This document shows, piece after piece, positions 12,001-18,195 of a stretch of DNA of 31,799 bases (the first letter of the stretch is position 1; every line of letters begins with the position of its first letter). The position numbers and the translations under genes were made by a program. A model generated the notes under the pieces. The model saw only the letters and a list, made by a program, of their open reading frames with translations. It ran no database searches and was not told where the DNA came from. Source of the DNA: Myxococcales bacterium (GTDB taxonomy: Bacteria; Myxococcota; Polyangia; Fen-1088). The stretch is taken from the NCBI GenBank assembly GCA_003155465.1, contig PMCR01000186.1, forward strand, positions 14,216-46,014. Direction: 5' to 3'.

Positions 12001-14262
12001 GCCCCCAGCCACGTCGGCGACGCGACCGAGCAGGCGGGTGCGCACGGCCATGTCCGTGGTGCGTTCCGCCACCTGGGAGAACACGTCGCACAGCTCTTCC
12101 CATGCGCCCCGGCCCGAATAGAGAGCCTCCAGGGAATCGAAGTCACCCATCTGGCTGTAAGCATCGCGCAGAGCACGCAACACGCGCAGGTTCTCGCTCT
12201 GGCTGCGCCGCACGCGCGCAAGCACCTCGACGGCAGCAGCGGGAGCGCCCAGCTTCTCCAACAAGATTAGGCCGCGCTTCTCCAGAAGAGCGCACCCTTC
12301 CGGCGTCGAATCCCCGCCCACTGCCTCGGCCAGGCGCCCGAGAATCTCCGCCAAAGCTGGCCAGCGCTTCTCGCGTTCGTAGAGAACGGACAGCGCCTGG
12401 GTCGCGTCCCTATCGCTCGGTGCGAGTTGCAGCACCTCGTTCCACAACCCGATGGCTTGACGCAAATCAGCCAGGCGATCGGCCGCCAAGCTGGCCATCT
12501 CGGCCAGCCGTGCCTGCCGGGCACCTGCGTCCAGCAGGGGCAACTCGCGGCGCATGAAATCCAGCAATGCCCGCCAGGAGCGCGCGCGCACGTGGATCTC
12601 GCGCAAAGTGGCCCTTGCCTTCTCGTCGCTCGGCACCAGTTCGAGCACCTTCTCCAGCGCGGCCACGGCGTTGTGGTGGTTGTTGAACTTGTCCATCCAC
12701 AACTGCGCCACGCGGTGGTAAAGGGCCACCTTTTCGACAGGGTCCGAACTCGTCTGCGCTTGGCGCGCCAGAATGTTGGCCAGATCGCCCCAACGCCCCT
12801 GTGCCTGGTAGCGCTCGGCCAGCGCCGTGAGCGCCTCGGAATGGTCGGGGCGCAGGCCGAGGATGGCCACGTAGGTGTTGACCACCATCACGTCCAGCTT
12901 GAGGTGGTCGCGGTAGATGGGAATCATCTCCAAGCAAAGCGCAACCTTCTCCTCCACTGCGTTGGGCGGCAGCGATTCGCAACGCTCCTTGAGCAACTCA
13001 AGCAGCGCGTTCCATTTTTCGGTCTTGGTGTATAGACGGCGCAAGGCGATCACCGCCTCAGGCAACCCCGGCTTGAGCCGTCGAAGCGCCTTCCAGGCGT
13101 CAACGGCTTTTTCCAGCAACTGCGGCCGGCGCTCGGCCAGCTCGGCCATCTCGATGCCGCAACGTACGCGGGCCTCGGGGTCGGATTCGGCCTTCTGGGC
13201 CTGGCCCAGAAGCGCGAACAACTGGGGGATCTCGTCGCGCGACAAGTGGTATTCGCGGTAGAAATCCAGCACCGGCGCAGCGGCGGGCATCGTCTTGCGA
13301 GCCCGCCGAAAGCACGTCTCAGCCTGGGCGATCTGGTTGAGGCGCTTCCAGTAGATCTCACCCAGCGCGACCAGGATGGGCCCCTCGGCCGTCCCGCGCT
13401 TGCCCGCGCGCAACGCCGTCTCGTAGACAGTCACCAGTTCAGCCCAGTTCTCGCGTGCGGTCAGAATGCGCGCCACGCCGTGGAGCGCGCGTTCGTGGCC
13501 GGGAGCAGCGGACAGCGCCTCACGGTAGTGTTCGAGGGCCTGGTCGGTGAGGTTCATCTGCTCGGCCAGGCGTCCCGCCGCCGCTCGAGCCGTGGCAAGG
13601 TCCGGGGGACTGCCCGCGACCGCGATGCGCCGCTGGAGGTGTTCGGCCAACTGGTCCTTGCGGTCAGCCCTGCGAAGCAGACGCTCCAGCAACACGTCAG
13701 CCCGGCGCTGGCGCGCATCGAGGACGAAGCTCCGGCGCAAGAAGGATTCGCCTTCGTCGGTCAGCGGACGATAGCGAAGATACAGCTCGCCGGCCGCAGC
13801 CAGCAAGGGGGCCGCGGCGGGGCTTTCGCCCGCGTCGCTCGCCTGCCGCACCAGCGCGTCTGCCCGCTCCTGCCAACCACCTTCTTCTTCCTCAAGAACC
13901 CGCTTGAACTCGACTGCCGCCGGGTGGTTGCGTGCGATCTCCAACGCTTCGTCCACGCACGCGTGGGCCGTTTCCCACTGACACATCTCACGATGGAGCA
14001 GGCGCGCCTTCTCCACGAACAGGGTCGCGCGGCGAATCGGGTCCTGCGCCCAAGCCAGCTCCAAGTCGAGCAGGCGCAGGCAAGGCTCCACGTTTTCCCG
14101 GTCGGTGTGCCAAGCCCGTTCGGCGGCCAGCGCCACTTGAAGGGCATCGCGCTCGGTTGCGGTCGCATCGCCCGGTTGCAATCCGGCGAGCAACGCAAGC
14201 GCCTGGCCATCTTCAGGGTCCGATCTGAGCGTCGCAAGTGCGGTCGAAAGGTCGTTGTTCAT
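3034..14262 (-). CDS. Giant tetratricopeptide-repeat (TPR) solenoid protein, AgmK/GltI-like in size
   Basis: 3,742 aa from ATG 14262 (MNNDLSTAL). The frame stays open to 14688, but that extension is Pro/Arg/Gly-rich low-quality sequence running through a palindrome and into the divergent gene, so I reject it. There is no signal peptide or membrane helix, so the protein should be cytoplasmic. Almost the whole length is degenerate TPR pairs repeating every 72-73 residues, each opening with a W-x-x-L helix and holding A-x-x-x-(Y/W)-x-x-(V/I)-L and P-x-x-x-x-A. The variant GPLA(D) recurs in several units. Such solenoids are protein scaffolds. Myxococcus xanthus AgmK (GltI), part of the gliding motility machinery, is a TPR protein of about 3,800 aa as I recall, making this a candidate relative; no other glt gene is in the window. 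A TATAGT -10 lies about 55 nt upstream of the start. Confidence 0.9.
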   Translation of the reverse strand: MNNDLSTALATLRSDPEDGQALALLAGLQPGDATATERDALQVALAAERAWHTDRENVEPCLRLLDLELAWAQDPIRRATLFVEKARLLHREMCQWETAHACVDEALEIARNHPAAVEFKRVLEEEEGGWQERADALVRQASDAGESPAAAPLLAAAGELYLRYRPLTDEGESFLRRSFVLDARQRRADVLLERLLRRADRKDQLAEHLQRRIAVAGSPPDLATARAAAGRLAEQMNLTDQALEHYREALSAAPGHERALHGVARILTARENWAELVTVYETALRAGKRGTAEGPILVALGEIYWKRLNQIAQAETCFRRARKTMPAAAPVLDFYREYHLSRDEIPQLFALLGQAQKAESDPEARVRCGIEMAELAERRPQLLEKAVDAWKALRRLKPGLPEAVIALRRLYTKTEKWNALLELLKERCESLPPNAVEEKVALCLEMIPIYRDHLKLDVMVVNTYVAILGLRPDHSEALTALAERYQAQGRWGDLANILARQAQTSSDPVEKVALYHRVAQLWMDKFNNHHNAVAALEKVLELVPSDEKARATLREIHVRARSWRALLDFMRRELPLLDAGARQARLAEMASLAADRLADLRQAIGLWNEVLQLAPSDRDATQALSVLYEREKRWPALAEILGRLAEAVGGDSTPEGCALLEKRGLILLEKLGAPAAAVEVLARVRRSQSENLRVLRALRDAYSQMGDFDSLEALYSGRGAWEELCDVFSQVAERTTDMAVRTRLLGRVADVAGGKLNQPERVLKAYEGILATDPDNRVVARAAADLYESTERWGRLVATYEILLGPESSPALSVGESLAILERARFICETKLEAKSLAFKSCARAYRLAPTDSDVRADLERMGEAAEEWDALLGLLAARLDNQGAEAPGPEEQLSLLRRCLFIAGERVERPDDVKGFADRLLALAPGDEGAENALLKLYTKSERWADLIALQHVRQARMQDATLRAEILLRMAHMQEERLDDRAAAVVTLREACEVEPTNLRLLRELARVLDAVGDVRGLVEALSRQAGLCADDERAAVFLRMGRLLGTALAQPVPATDAYLRAMEADPISAEAVEGLERLLAAGSVRQEDMAKVAARLLPYYELTERFDKWAGMLEALGAVTADRNERRGQLELLADLYQGPLADTAAAFGAVLRVFEMEPANLSVRERLVQLGADAGKLPDLAEAAGRVLAAADEPSLRQEILMLIAEVEERQPARKNEAEAALRAVLQLDPLHMGAYRALARLVRDAERWGALRDVIEVREQHLTDVKERLALLWQAVEIDEALLYDRDHATEILRRIVQLDSTDLRACRVLERNYGAADRWRDLDDLLVHEADLVPREELSELKLRRAELALVRFNNASAALDLLAEVLQLAPGHARAVGLTERVLDDPEQRRRAAIMLEPLYAATENWARLVEILDIEREGQEGPAAVALLVRKAEVQETRLQAPAAAWDTRRAVLQADPQAETALREAERLAGVLGCWNDLQALYQDLAGKRDPSDIGGIADLLSRAAGLFQGPLADRSAAIRTWRRVLDLDLGNARTGAAAAAALETLYTDTADIQGLVYVLRARSEWAEDHREQAALCLRIADLEENSLRDLPAAVATYRSLLDSEGEAADKAFENLERIFQQSGQARERIELLRRRADMVEGTARNQLRHRMVAILETELHDGDEAIATIRPVLDDTPDDVDALRTLARLYHSKGAAAEHLEILERLLLLTASDRERIDLLRPIAGLLQGPLHRRTEALERWREILKLAPGEADALAEMEHLLDDSDMALRFAAAETLEPIYRAAGDGPRLARILRVFIDLAEDARARAGYRARLAEIEESKLGDRQAALHTWAAAIRDGTSDPDLGRLLDSYERLALVPGNENAIEIIDLYRAVEPDVLAEETRLRLQRAIAEHALGLGDLAVAIDYFGRIAERRPDDDAALLSLERIYRQQENLASLYEVILRRADLADTPKTEVVLRREAGSLAVRLARKDEAIAAWERVWTLSPGDPEAVAALDALYVELRRWDDLVNLLERRLERDLSRGEDIELRFRLAGIQRVELANRERALEYLGQVLEREPDHAPSIQILQELLEDPEARMTAATLLEPVYIRRSAWKELVAIDSLRLQTSEDHEQRLIWTQRIAQIYEEQIEDLDEAFTWYGRVFQEKATDRAAQERLLRLAPKLGRWRDVGKLLDEFLDNELSNPDEVLALVRMAIRVYDHELGDREAARRHYRRTLEAQPGNRAAAELFEEALERWEAWTELRDLLDEQVRLVESPAERAELLRRSARISEENLSQAGAAVDSLRAVLEIDPDDAVAAASLEQLLAADERWEDLRDHLVWMLGRAEETTAKDAIGLELAEVEGKRLGHASVAVDFYGEVLGRTPGHPNAIAALERMLGDQEQRARVAELLEPAYRTVRNLRKLADILEVRLETVEDAPRRVAALREKAAAESKLARPAEALDALGRAWLEDVTDALTLAELEGLAAAANGWQRLVSILDQGIEATLVPDLRADLYARKAKILEERLTSSDLAVEAWREAIASRLDYQQAFVAVERLLEAAGRAAELAETLEKHAEVVVEAHEREQLAKRVAVLYERVLRLPEKAIAAWRSVLDLDQENAEALDALERLHGQLGDWSSLADVLQRKAEACHDVATLRRLWFQAACLHDEKLNDPSEAASQLRAILDLDPDDAEALEFIGQIYTREGKHAELVEVLDARARGASTTEARDALALQAAQLVQTELSDVVGAVERYRVILERTPSHEKARVALWELARHEDHRATAIPVLEPVLRAGQEWRSLVDLLELRLLGEDEPARRLATLAEMARVEEQDLHDAAAAFATWARGLAETPGDTTVRDALERLASAQGVLPELAKIYEERLKDSYDTEVQRWLASRLAALYEQSLANPARAVELWREVGGMPGGEAEALGHLEVLLRGLGRHSELEEVLVRQAEIAVHGLAQAELWAALGELRLRHLSDPDGAIDAFRAALERVPTQAAALAALRAMAANAEPPLAALDILEPLAEARGDFVELAALAEVRLARTEDAGLRAEFWRRIADLAETRLDDLPRALDAMGHALQEDPQACETADQIERVAERAGTPVEAARRLEAVLGALDGSELAQMGMRAARQYLVAGGAKNEDAAERIYARVLEVEPENTSALEAVEALYRRRGDGHKVAAMLERRGALELDPMRRLAFLGEAAKLHEEQGDLAMAIAAWQSGREGDESNLQALDELARLYEKAGKLDGLVEVLTDKSHVIEDNAQRAALYVRVGTLKAGPLADLDGAAAAFREALDLAPENPVALAALADIEEKRGDYPALEEALLRQLSAVHGLDCVPVLTRLARNAADRLNDADRALVYLHQVLDADCENRDAFAETERILASLDRWHELIEVLERRAEIEGRTGHPEAELACRVSVASIWGEKLGATDSALEALQAVLARDPRHFPSLLAVARIHEGEERWAEASEALKKAAEVASSPEDRAMLLCRMAKVRAAIGTPADEVSALYHSALDQDPTCLVAVLALEEMARAANDPGQLVKLLGAREGLERDEGKRKSLLSEIASLYAGPLAAPDQAVGSLERLLSLSPADLVVQERLGTALIVAGRVDEGEFALSQLADQFGRAKQPKNVARLQVLLGGFAETRGDLAMAKQRFLAAYQIDPTQATTLAALAHLAVAQNDGENARKYYRTLLLQSFDEKAVGLSKAQIYLALGKLHQEAGELPKARNMFERGLEIDGRNDALKQALASLPK
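5235..10968 (-). repeat. Higher-order repeat inside the TPR gene: periodic extra helix with L-E-P-x-Y
   Basis: Within the TPR solenoid, an extra segment of about 16 residues (type D-P-E-x-R, then A-A, then L-E-P-x-Y) interrupts the 73-residue rhythm seven times. Counting from the first base of the Leu codon on the minus strand, copies lie at 10968 (degenerate, LLPYY), 10056, 8904, 7980, 7062, 5934 and 5235 (both last copies lack the Tyr). Spacings are 304, 384, 308, 306, 376 and 233 residues. These fit 4, 5, 4, 4, 5 and 3 units of 72-73.6 residues plus one 16-residue insert. I found none in the N-terminal 1,098 or C-terminal 730 residues. Confidence 0.75.
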
Positions 14263-14302
14263 GGTTGCGATCCAAGCCCCCGCGCCCGGAATGAGCCACT
14301 GG

Positions 14303-14342
14303 TTGGGCGGACCCTGACTATAACCTCTTTCGGGTCGCCCAA
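14303..14342 (-). promoter_or_regulatory. Candidate TPR-gene promoter with dyad symmetry around the -10 box
   Basis: Read on the minus strand, TATAGT (14322-14317) would start transcription near 14310, giving a leader of about 48 nt. No good -35 is visible at 16-18 bp. The -10 lies in the 17-nt centre of an inverted repeat: TTGGGCG-g-ACCC (14303-14314) against GGGTCGCCCAA (14332-14342), 11 paired bases with one bulged G. No T tract follows on either side, so it is not a terminator. A repressor or activator operator is one reading; a structured leader is another. Confidence 0.4.
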
Positions 14343-14390
14343 AATCGGAATCCCGCGCGTCTCCGACGCATTTAGCCGCAAGCGGAAATG

Positions 14391-14490
14391 GTGGGTGGTG
14401 GCGACGGGGCCGGGGGCCGAAGCCCCCTGAGGGGGCGGCCGGAACCGGTCCCGGATCCGGCTTTCGGTCCCGGCCCCCGCCGCCACCCAC
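14391..14490. repeat. 100-bp GC-rich inverted repeat with cloverleaf-like inner hairpins
   Basis: The outer arms (14391-14421 and 14463-14490) pair over about 28 positions with a few bulges and G-T pairs, opening with GTGGGTGG and closing with CCACCCAC. The enclosed 41 nt hold two further hairpins: GCCCCC-TGA-GGGGGC at 14422-14436, and CCGGA/TCCGG at 14439-14443 with 14456-14460. It lies between divergent promoters and is not followed by a T tract. It could be a dispersed palindromic (REP/MITE-like) element or an RNA/DNA structural regulator; the window has only this one copy that I noticed. Confidence 0.6.
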
Positions 14491-14577
14491 CCCCTGCTCA
14501 ACCAAATTCCGGTCAAGCATTCCCGGTTCCCCCAACCCGCCTCTGTGTGTATGCTGCCGGCTGCTTCTCCCCCCAAC

Positions 14578-14582
14578 GGAGG
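14578..14582 (+). promoter_or_regulatory. Shine-Dalgarno site of the 330-aa lipoprotein gene
   Basis: GGAGG ends 8 nt before ATG 14591 and fixes that start. It is one of the clearest ribosome sites in the window and contrasts with the neighbouring starts that have none. Confidence 0.75.
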
Positions 14583-14590
14583 TTCCCATC

Positions 14591-15583
14591 ATGAGAACAG
14601 GGATGCACGGCAAGTTCGCTTTTTCTGCGGCCGCTATTGGCGCGCTGCTTCTGCTTCCAAGCTGCGAAAAGAAGGGAGAAGGACCCAAGGCCTGTTGCGA
14701 TCAGCCTGACCTCCCCGCGGGTGTCGCAAAGTTCAAGATCGTGGCGGATGATGTATCCGGCCCCGGCGACGGCCTGAAGGTCATGCTCCGCGCGGGGCTG
14801 ACCCAGCCAATCAAGCGCGATCAGGTCTACGGCCCGCTCAAGGTGCTGTACGCCTACGCCATGAAACGATCGCCGCTGGAACCCATTCACGTCGAAGCCT
14901 GGCTGTATGCCAACGAGAGTGCCGCCCAGGCAGGCGGCGAAGCGGGCGTCATCGCCAAGGTCATCCGCGAACAGAAAGACCAGGCGCCCCGGTGTGAGAA
15001 TGGGGTGAAGTACGACTTTCCCGAGCAGGTGGAGCGGGCGTACGTCTGGAGCACCCGCGGCGAGCAGGAGCTGCAGGAGGATCTCAACGACACCTGTCAC
15101 ATCGGCGAGAAGAAGAAGGTGGCTCGCTATGACGAGAAGTTCGCCCACAAGACCACCTACACGTTCGACGCGGCCCATGCCGGAGTCGAGATCACCTATC
15201 CCTATCTAGAGATGGGCAAGGACGAGTTCGTGGCCGAGCTGAGACTGAACTCAGCGCTCGCCACCTGGGCCGAGTTCATGACCAGCATGTTCAGCAAGGT
15301 CGACGGGCTGAAGGAAATGGCCTTCAACGGGGTCTACAGGGACGAGCCAGCGGTCAAGATCCGCGTGACCCGCGACCAATTCGACAACATCCTGGCGCGC
15401 CTGCAGGAACAGATCGCTTCCCACGCCGCCTTCACTTTCCAGGTCATCGGCATGGGCAAGAAGACCAGCGAAGCGGCCGAAAAGGAGCAGGAGAAGTTCA
15501 AGAGCAAGAGCTACAAGTCCGCCCTTGAGAAACTGCCCAAGGACCAGGTCTTCGTCTCGCCCAAGCTGAAATGGGTGAAGTAG
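14591..15583 (+). CDS. Lipoprotein of unknown function, 330 aa
   Basis: The start ATG 14591 is set by GGAGG 8 nt upstream. Residues 1-24 are a lipoprotein signal with lipobox LPSC, and Cys25 is the predicted lipidated residue. A short Lys/Glu/Gly segment and a Cys-Cys pair follow. The remainder is a mixed, charged, soluble domain without transmembrane helices, and I do not recognise its family. The C-terminal 50 residues are Lys/Glu-rich (about 445 nt before the stop the protein is still ordered-looking) and end KLKWVK. Location should be the periplasmic face of the inner or outer membrane. It stands alone, divergent from the TPR gene across a structured intergenic region, and its stop is 7 bp from the stop of the convergent 825-aa gene. 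Coding looks genuine because the reading frame is intact and signal, lipobox and ribosome site agree. Confidence 0.82.
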   Translation: MRTGMHGKFAFSAAAIGALLLLPSCEKKGEGPKACCDQPDLPAGVAKFKIVADDVSGPGDGLKVMLRAGLTQPIKRDQVYGPLKVLYAYAMKRSPLEPIHVEAWLYANESAAQAGGEAGVIAKVIREQKDQAPRCENGVKYDFPEQVERAYVWSTRGEQELQEDLNDTCHIGEKKKVARYDEKFAHKTTYTFDAAHAGVEITYPYLEMGKDEFVAELRLNSALATWAEFMTSMFSKVDGLKEMAFNGVYRDEPAVKIRVTRDQFDNILARLQEQIASHAAFTFQVIGMGKKTSEAAEKEQEKFKSKSYKSALEKLPKDQVFVSPKLKWVK

Positions 15584-15590
15584 GGACTTC

Positions 15591-18068
15591 CTAGAGCGCC
15601 TGCACGATCACGTCGTCGACGTACATGCCGTCGAACTGCTGGTTGGGGCCAGATGTGAAGCGGAAGCGAACCTGCAGTGCGGTCGTGCCAGCAGGCAGCA
15701 CGATATTGTACGAATAATGCGTCCAGTTCAGGGTGCCAGAATGGTTGGCCAGGTTGGGCCACGACGTGCCGCCGCTGATCGAATAGTCTGCACGGAAAAC
15801 GTCACCGCCGGGTGAGGGTTGGGTTTGCCCGCTCAGCCAATAGCCAAATGACACCGACGCCAGGCCGGTGACGTCGATGGATATGCTGGTGGCCGACGTG
15901 TCGAGACCGGGCAAGTAGTTTCCATCAGGGCTGTCGGTCAAGCTGTGGTTCGCGCTCACATACCGGTCGGTAGTCAGACCCCATGCGGAAGCCTGTGGCC
16001 ATGTCCAGTTGGCTGTGCCTGATTCAAACGAGTCGGCAAGGAGGATCTTGGCCGTGGTGAACGTCGAGGTGAAAGCCGCGTTCATGGCGTTGCCCGCCAG
16101 GTCTTTCACGCCAACCACCGTAACCGTGTAGAGAGTCTGGCTGCCCAAGAGGCCCGACGGGGTGAAGGTCGCGATCTGCGTGGCAGAGTCGTAGGTCACT
16201 TTGCCTGCCACCGGGTTCGCGCCCGCCACCACCTGGATGGCATCCACCAGGGTAGCGGGGGCGACCGGCTCGCTGAAGGTGATGTCCACGCTGGTGGCCG
16301 CAGATGCCCTGGTGGCGCCAGACGACGGTGACACCGCGGTCACGGTTGGGCGCGCGGTATCGGCCGCTGTTCCGGTTGTGAAGTTCCAGCCCGGCGTGAA
16401 GCCCACCGCGTTGCCCGACAGATCTCTGATGCCGCTGACCCGCGCGGTGTAGGTGGTAAGGTTCGCCAGCGGGGCGGCCGGGACAAACGTGATAGTCGAT
16501 GTCATCGCATCGTACGACAGCGTTCCCGCCAAATTGGTAGGTCCGTTCGCGACGGTGAGGCTCAAAGTGGCAGGGTCGAGCGTCTTGCTGTAGCTGACGA
16601 CCACACTGGTGTTGGTGGCCACCCCGTTTGAGGACGGGGCTGGGCTGCGGAAGACGATGGTTGGCGCGGCAAAGTCGGGCGTGGCGGTGAGCGTGAAACG
16701 GATCGAGATGTCGTCCGGCAAGCGCTGCGGCCGCGCGACATCATCTGACACGATCCCCGCGGCGCCCCCAACCAGGGTCAGGGTGAAGTTCGCCAAGGTC
16801 GCATTGTAGTTGCCGCCGGTCGGCGTGATGGTCAGCACGTGGAGAGACGAGTTGTAGAGGGAGGTGAATCTCACCGGGGTGCCGGTGGCGGATTCGCGCA
16901 AGAGCAGCGTATCGGCCGTGATCGACGAGGCCAGCACCCCAGAACCAAACTGCACGAGCAGGGAGGCTGAGTCCGGGAAGAACATCTCGCCGTCTACTGG
17001 TGTCGTGCTCACCAGTAGGTTCGCCCAGACCGTGGTGCTGTCACTCGCGGCGCACCCCTCGGGGCTGGTCACCGCCACGGTGTACGTCGTCGACAGGCTC
17101 GGGTTCACCGTGGGCTGGGCCGTCGTCGTACTTGACAGGGCACAGGTCGGTCGGTCGCAGCCCCAGACATAGGTGTATCCGGGTAGGGCTGGCGTGCCGA
17201 TGCGAACCGGCGCAGCAGGATCGACCGAGACATCAGGGCCAGCGTCGGCTATCACGTTCACGACCTTGATGATGACCGAGTCAGTTGCGACTGCGCTCAG
17301 CATGTCGTGGGCCGTCACGGTAAACGTCGTCGTCGCAGGCGGGGTGACCAGCGGCTGCGCCGACGCAGGTGTGGTGAGACAGTCCCCACAGGACGGATTC
17401 GCCGACCAGGCATAGGTATAGGGTGGCGTGCCTCCCTGGGCCTGCGCGCCAAGGGTTGCCGACCAGCCGGAGCAGATGGTCTTGTCGGCACCCGCATTGA
17501 CCGTCAAGAGAGTCCTCACGACGTCCGGCTGCCCGATCGTATCCGCGCCTGAGGCATCCGGGACGCTGCTGTCGGTTCCGGCGTCTTCGCCGGGGCCGTC
17601 TGCCAAGAACTCACTTCGGTCGTTTCCAGCCGCGAGGTCAACGCCAGCCAAGCCGTCTACTTGGCTGGCCCCGCCGTCGGCAATCTCGGTGTCAGGGGAT
17701 GCCGGGGAGGCGTCGTCTGTCTCGACCGTTGCGCCTCCCGCGTCACCCGTTCCCGCAGCCCCGGCGAAACCGCCGGCCGCATCCAGGCCAGGAAGCGTCC
17801 CGCCCGCATCATCGCCAGCCCCCACAACGACGTCGGCAAGCTTGGCATCCACCACGACAAGCGACGCGCCGTCCGTTCGGCTGGCGCCAGCCCCGTCGGA
17901 GGTACGACCCGTCTCTTCTTGCCCAGCTCCATCAGGCGCGGCCACGTCGTGCCCGCCATCGTATGACACAGGCGGGGGGTTGGTGAGTTTACTGCAGCCT
18001 CCCAGAAGAATCACCAAAGCCAGCCGTCGCCCCGCGACCCCCAATCCTGGAAATCGCATCGTTTTCAT
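15591..18068 (-). CDS. Surface lipoprotein with PKD-like, SbsA-type Ig-like (Big_5) and jelly-roll domains
   Basis: 825 aa. Residues 1-24 form a signal with lipobox LGGC (Cys25). Residues about 26-185 are an Asp/Ala/Gly/Ser-rich spacer of the kind common on myxobacterial lipoproteins. Two PKD-like domains follow (about 186-270 and 271-350, with NAGADKT and DAGPDVS starts and paired Cys). Then come three bacterial Ig-like Big_5/SbsA-type domains (about 352-465, 466-566, 570-673); the latter two show the characteristic T-Y-T and (D)L-(A/S)-G-N-A motifs. Residues 676-825 (DSFESG start, YVDDV near the end) look like a MAM/peptidase-associated jelly-roll carbohydrate- or protein-binding module. 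No catalytic domain is seen, so adhesion or surface display is the likely role. The start is supported by an excellent promoter that leaves only about 3 nt of leader; Met4 (18059) is an alternative. Confidence 0.85.
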   Translation of the reverse strand: MKTMRFPGLGVAGRRLALVILLGGCSKLTNPPPVSYDGGHDVAAPDGAGQEETGRTSDGAGASRTDGASLVVVDAKLADVVVGAGDDAGGTLPGLDAAGGFAGAAGTGDAGGATVETDDASPASPDTEIADGGASQVDGLAGVDLAAGNDRSEFLADGPGEDAGTDSSVPDASGADTIGQPDVVRTLLTVNAGADKTICSGWSATLGAQAQGGTPPYTYAWSANPSCGDCLTTPASAQPLVTPPATTTFTVTAHDMLSAVATDSVIIKVVNVIADAGPDVSVDPAAPVRIGTPALPGYTYVWGCDRPTCALSSTTTAQPTVNPSLSTTYTVAVTSPEGCAASDSTTVWANLLVSTTPVDGEMFFPDSASLLVQFGSGVLASSITADTLLLRESATGTPVRFTSLYNSSLHVLTITPTGGNYNATLANFTLTLVGGAAGIVSDDVARPQRLPDDISIRFTLTATPDFAAPTIVFRSPAPSSNGVATNTSVVVSYSKTLDPATLSLTVANGPTNLAGTLSYDAMTSTITFVPAAPLANLTTYTARVSGIRDLSGNAVGFTPGWNFTTGTAADTARPTVTAVSPSSGATRASAATSVDITFSEPVAPATLVDAIQVVAGANPVAGKVTYDSATQIATFTPSGLLGSQTLYTVTVVGVKDLAGNAMNAAFTSTFTTAKILLADSFESGTANWTWPQASAWGLTTDRYVSANHSLTDSPDGNYLPGLDTSATSISIDVTGLASVSFGYWLSGQTQPSPGGDVFRADYSISGGTSWPNLANHSGTLNWTHYSYNIVLPAGTTALQVRFRFTSGPNQQFDGMYVDDVIVQAL

Positions 18069-18077
18069 CGTATTTTG

Positions 18078-18106
18078 ATTGTAGTCAAGGCTACAGGTCC
18101 AGTCAA
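18078..18106 (-). promoter_or_regulatory. Sigma-70-type promoter of the 825-aa lipoprotein gene
   Basis: On the minus strand, TTGACT (18106-18101) and TACAAT (18083-18078) are separated by exactly 17 bp; each matches the consensus at five of six positions. The predicted start is near 18071, only 3 nt before ATG 18068. There is no Shine-Dalgarno between them, so the mRNA should be nearly leaderless. A TGTAG/CTACA dyad (18080-18084 and 18091-18095) overlaps the -10 and spacer and could bind a regulator. Confidence 0.7.
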
Positions 18107-18195
18107 ACTAGATCCCCGGGGTAGGACCATCTTGATCCGGAGCCCGATGTGGACGTTGCAAACGCCCGCCGCTCGCGCCAGTCTGCAGCCGGTTC

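Larger units (their letters stand above)
14263..14590. other. Divergent intergenic region between the TPR gene and the 330-aa lipoprotein gene
   Basis: This 328-bp gap has no credible gene. From left to right it holds the 5' leader and candidate promoter of the TPR gene with a dyad around its -10 box (14303-14342), a very GC-rich 100-bp inverted repeat (14391-14490), and the promoter/leader of the lipoprotein gene. For the latter, TATGCT at 14550-14555 is a possible -10 and GGAGG at 14578-14582 is the ribosome site. The stretch 14491-14549 shows nothing I can name. Confidence 0.7.

Noticed and set aside
14263..14688. N-terminal extension of the TPR protein to 14688
   Set aside because: The added 142 residues are Pro/Arg/Gly-rich, run through the inverted repeat and overlap the well-supported start of the divergent lipoprotein gene. 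MNNDLSTAL at 14262 begins the clear helical protein.
18110..18195. purL-upstream segment as a purine riboswitch or PurR site
   Set aside because: No guanine/purine aptamer core or PurR-type operator could be made out; only a short CCCCGGGG palindrome.
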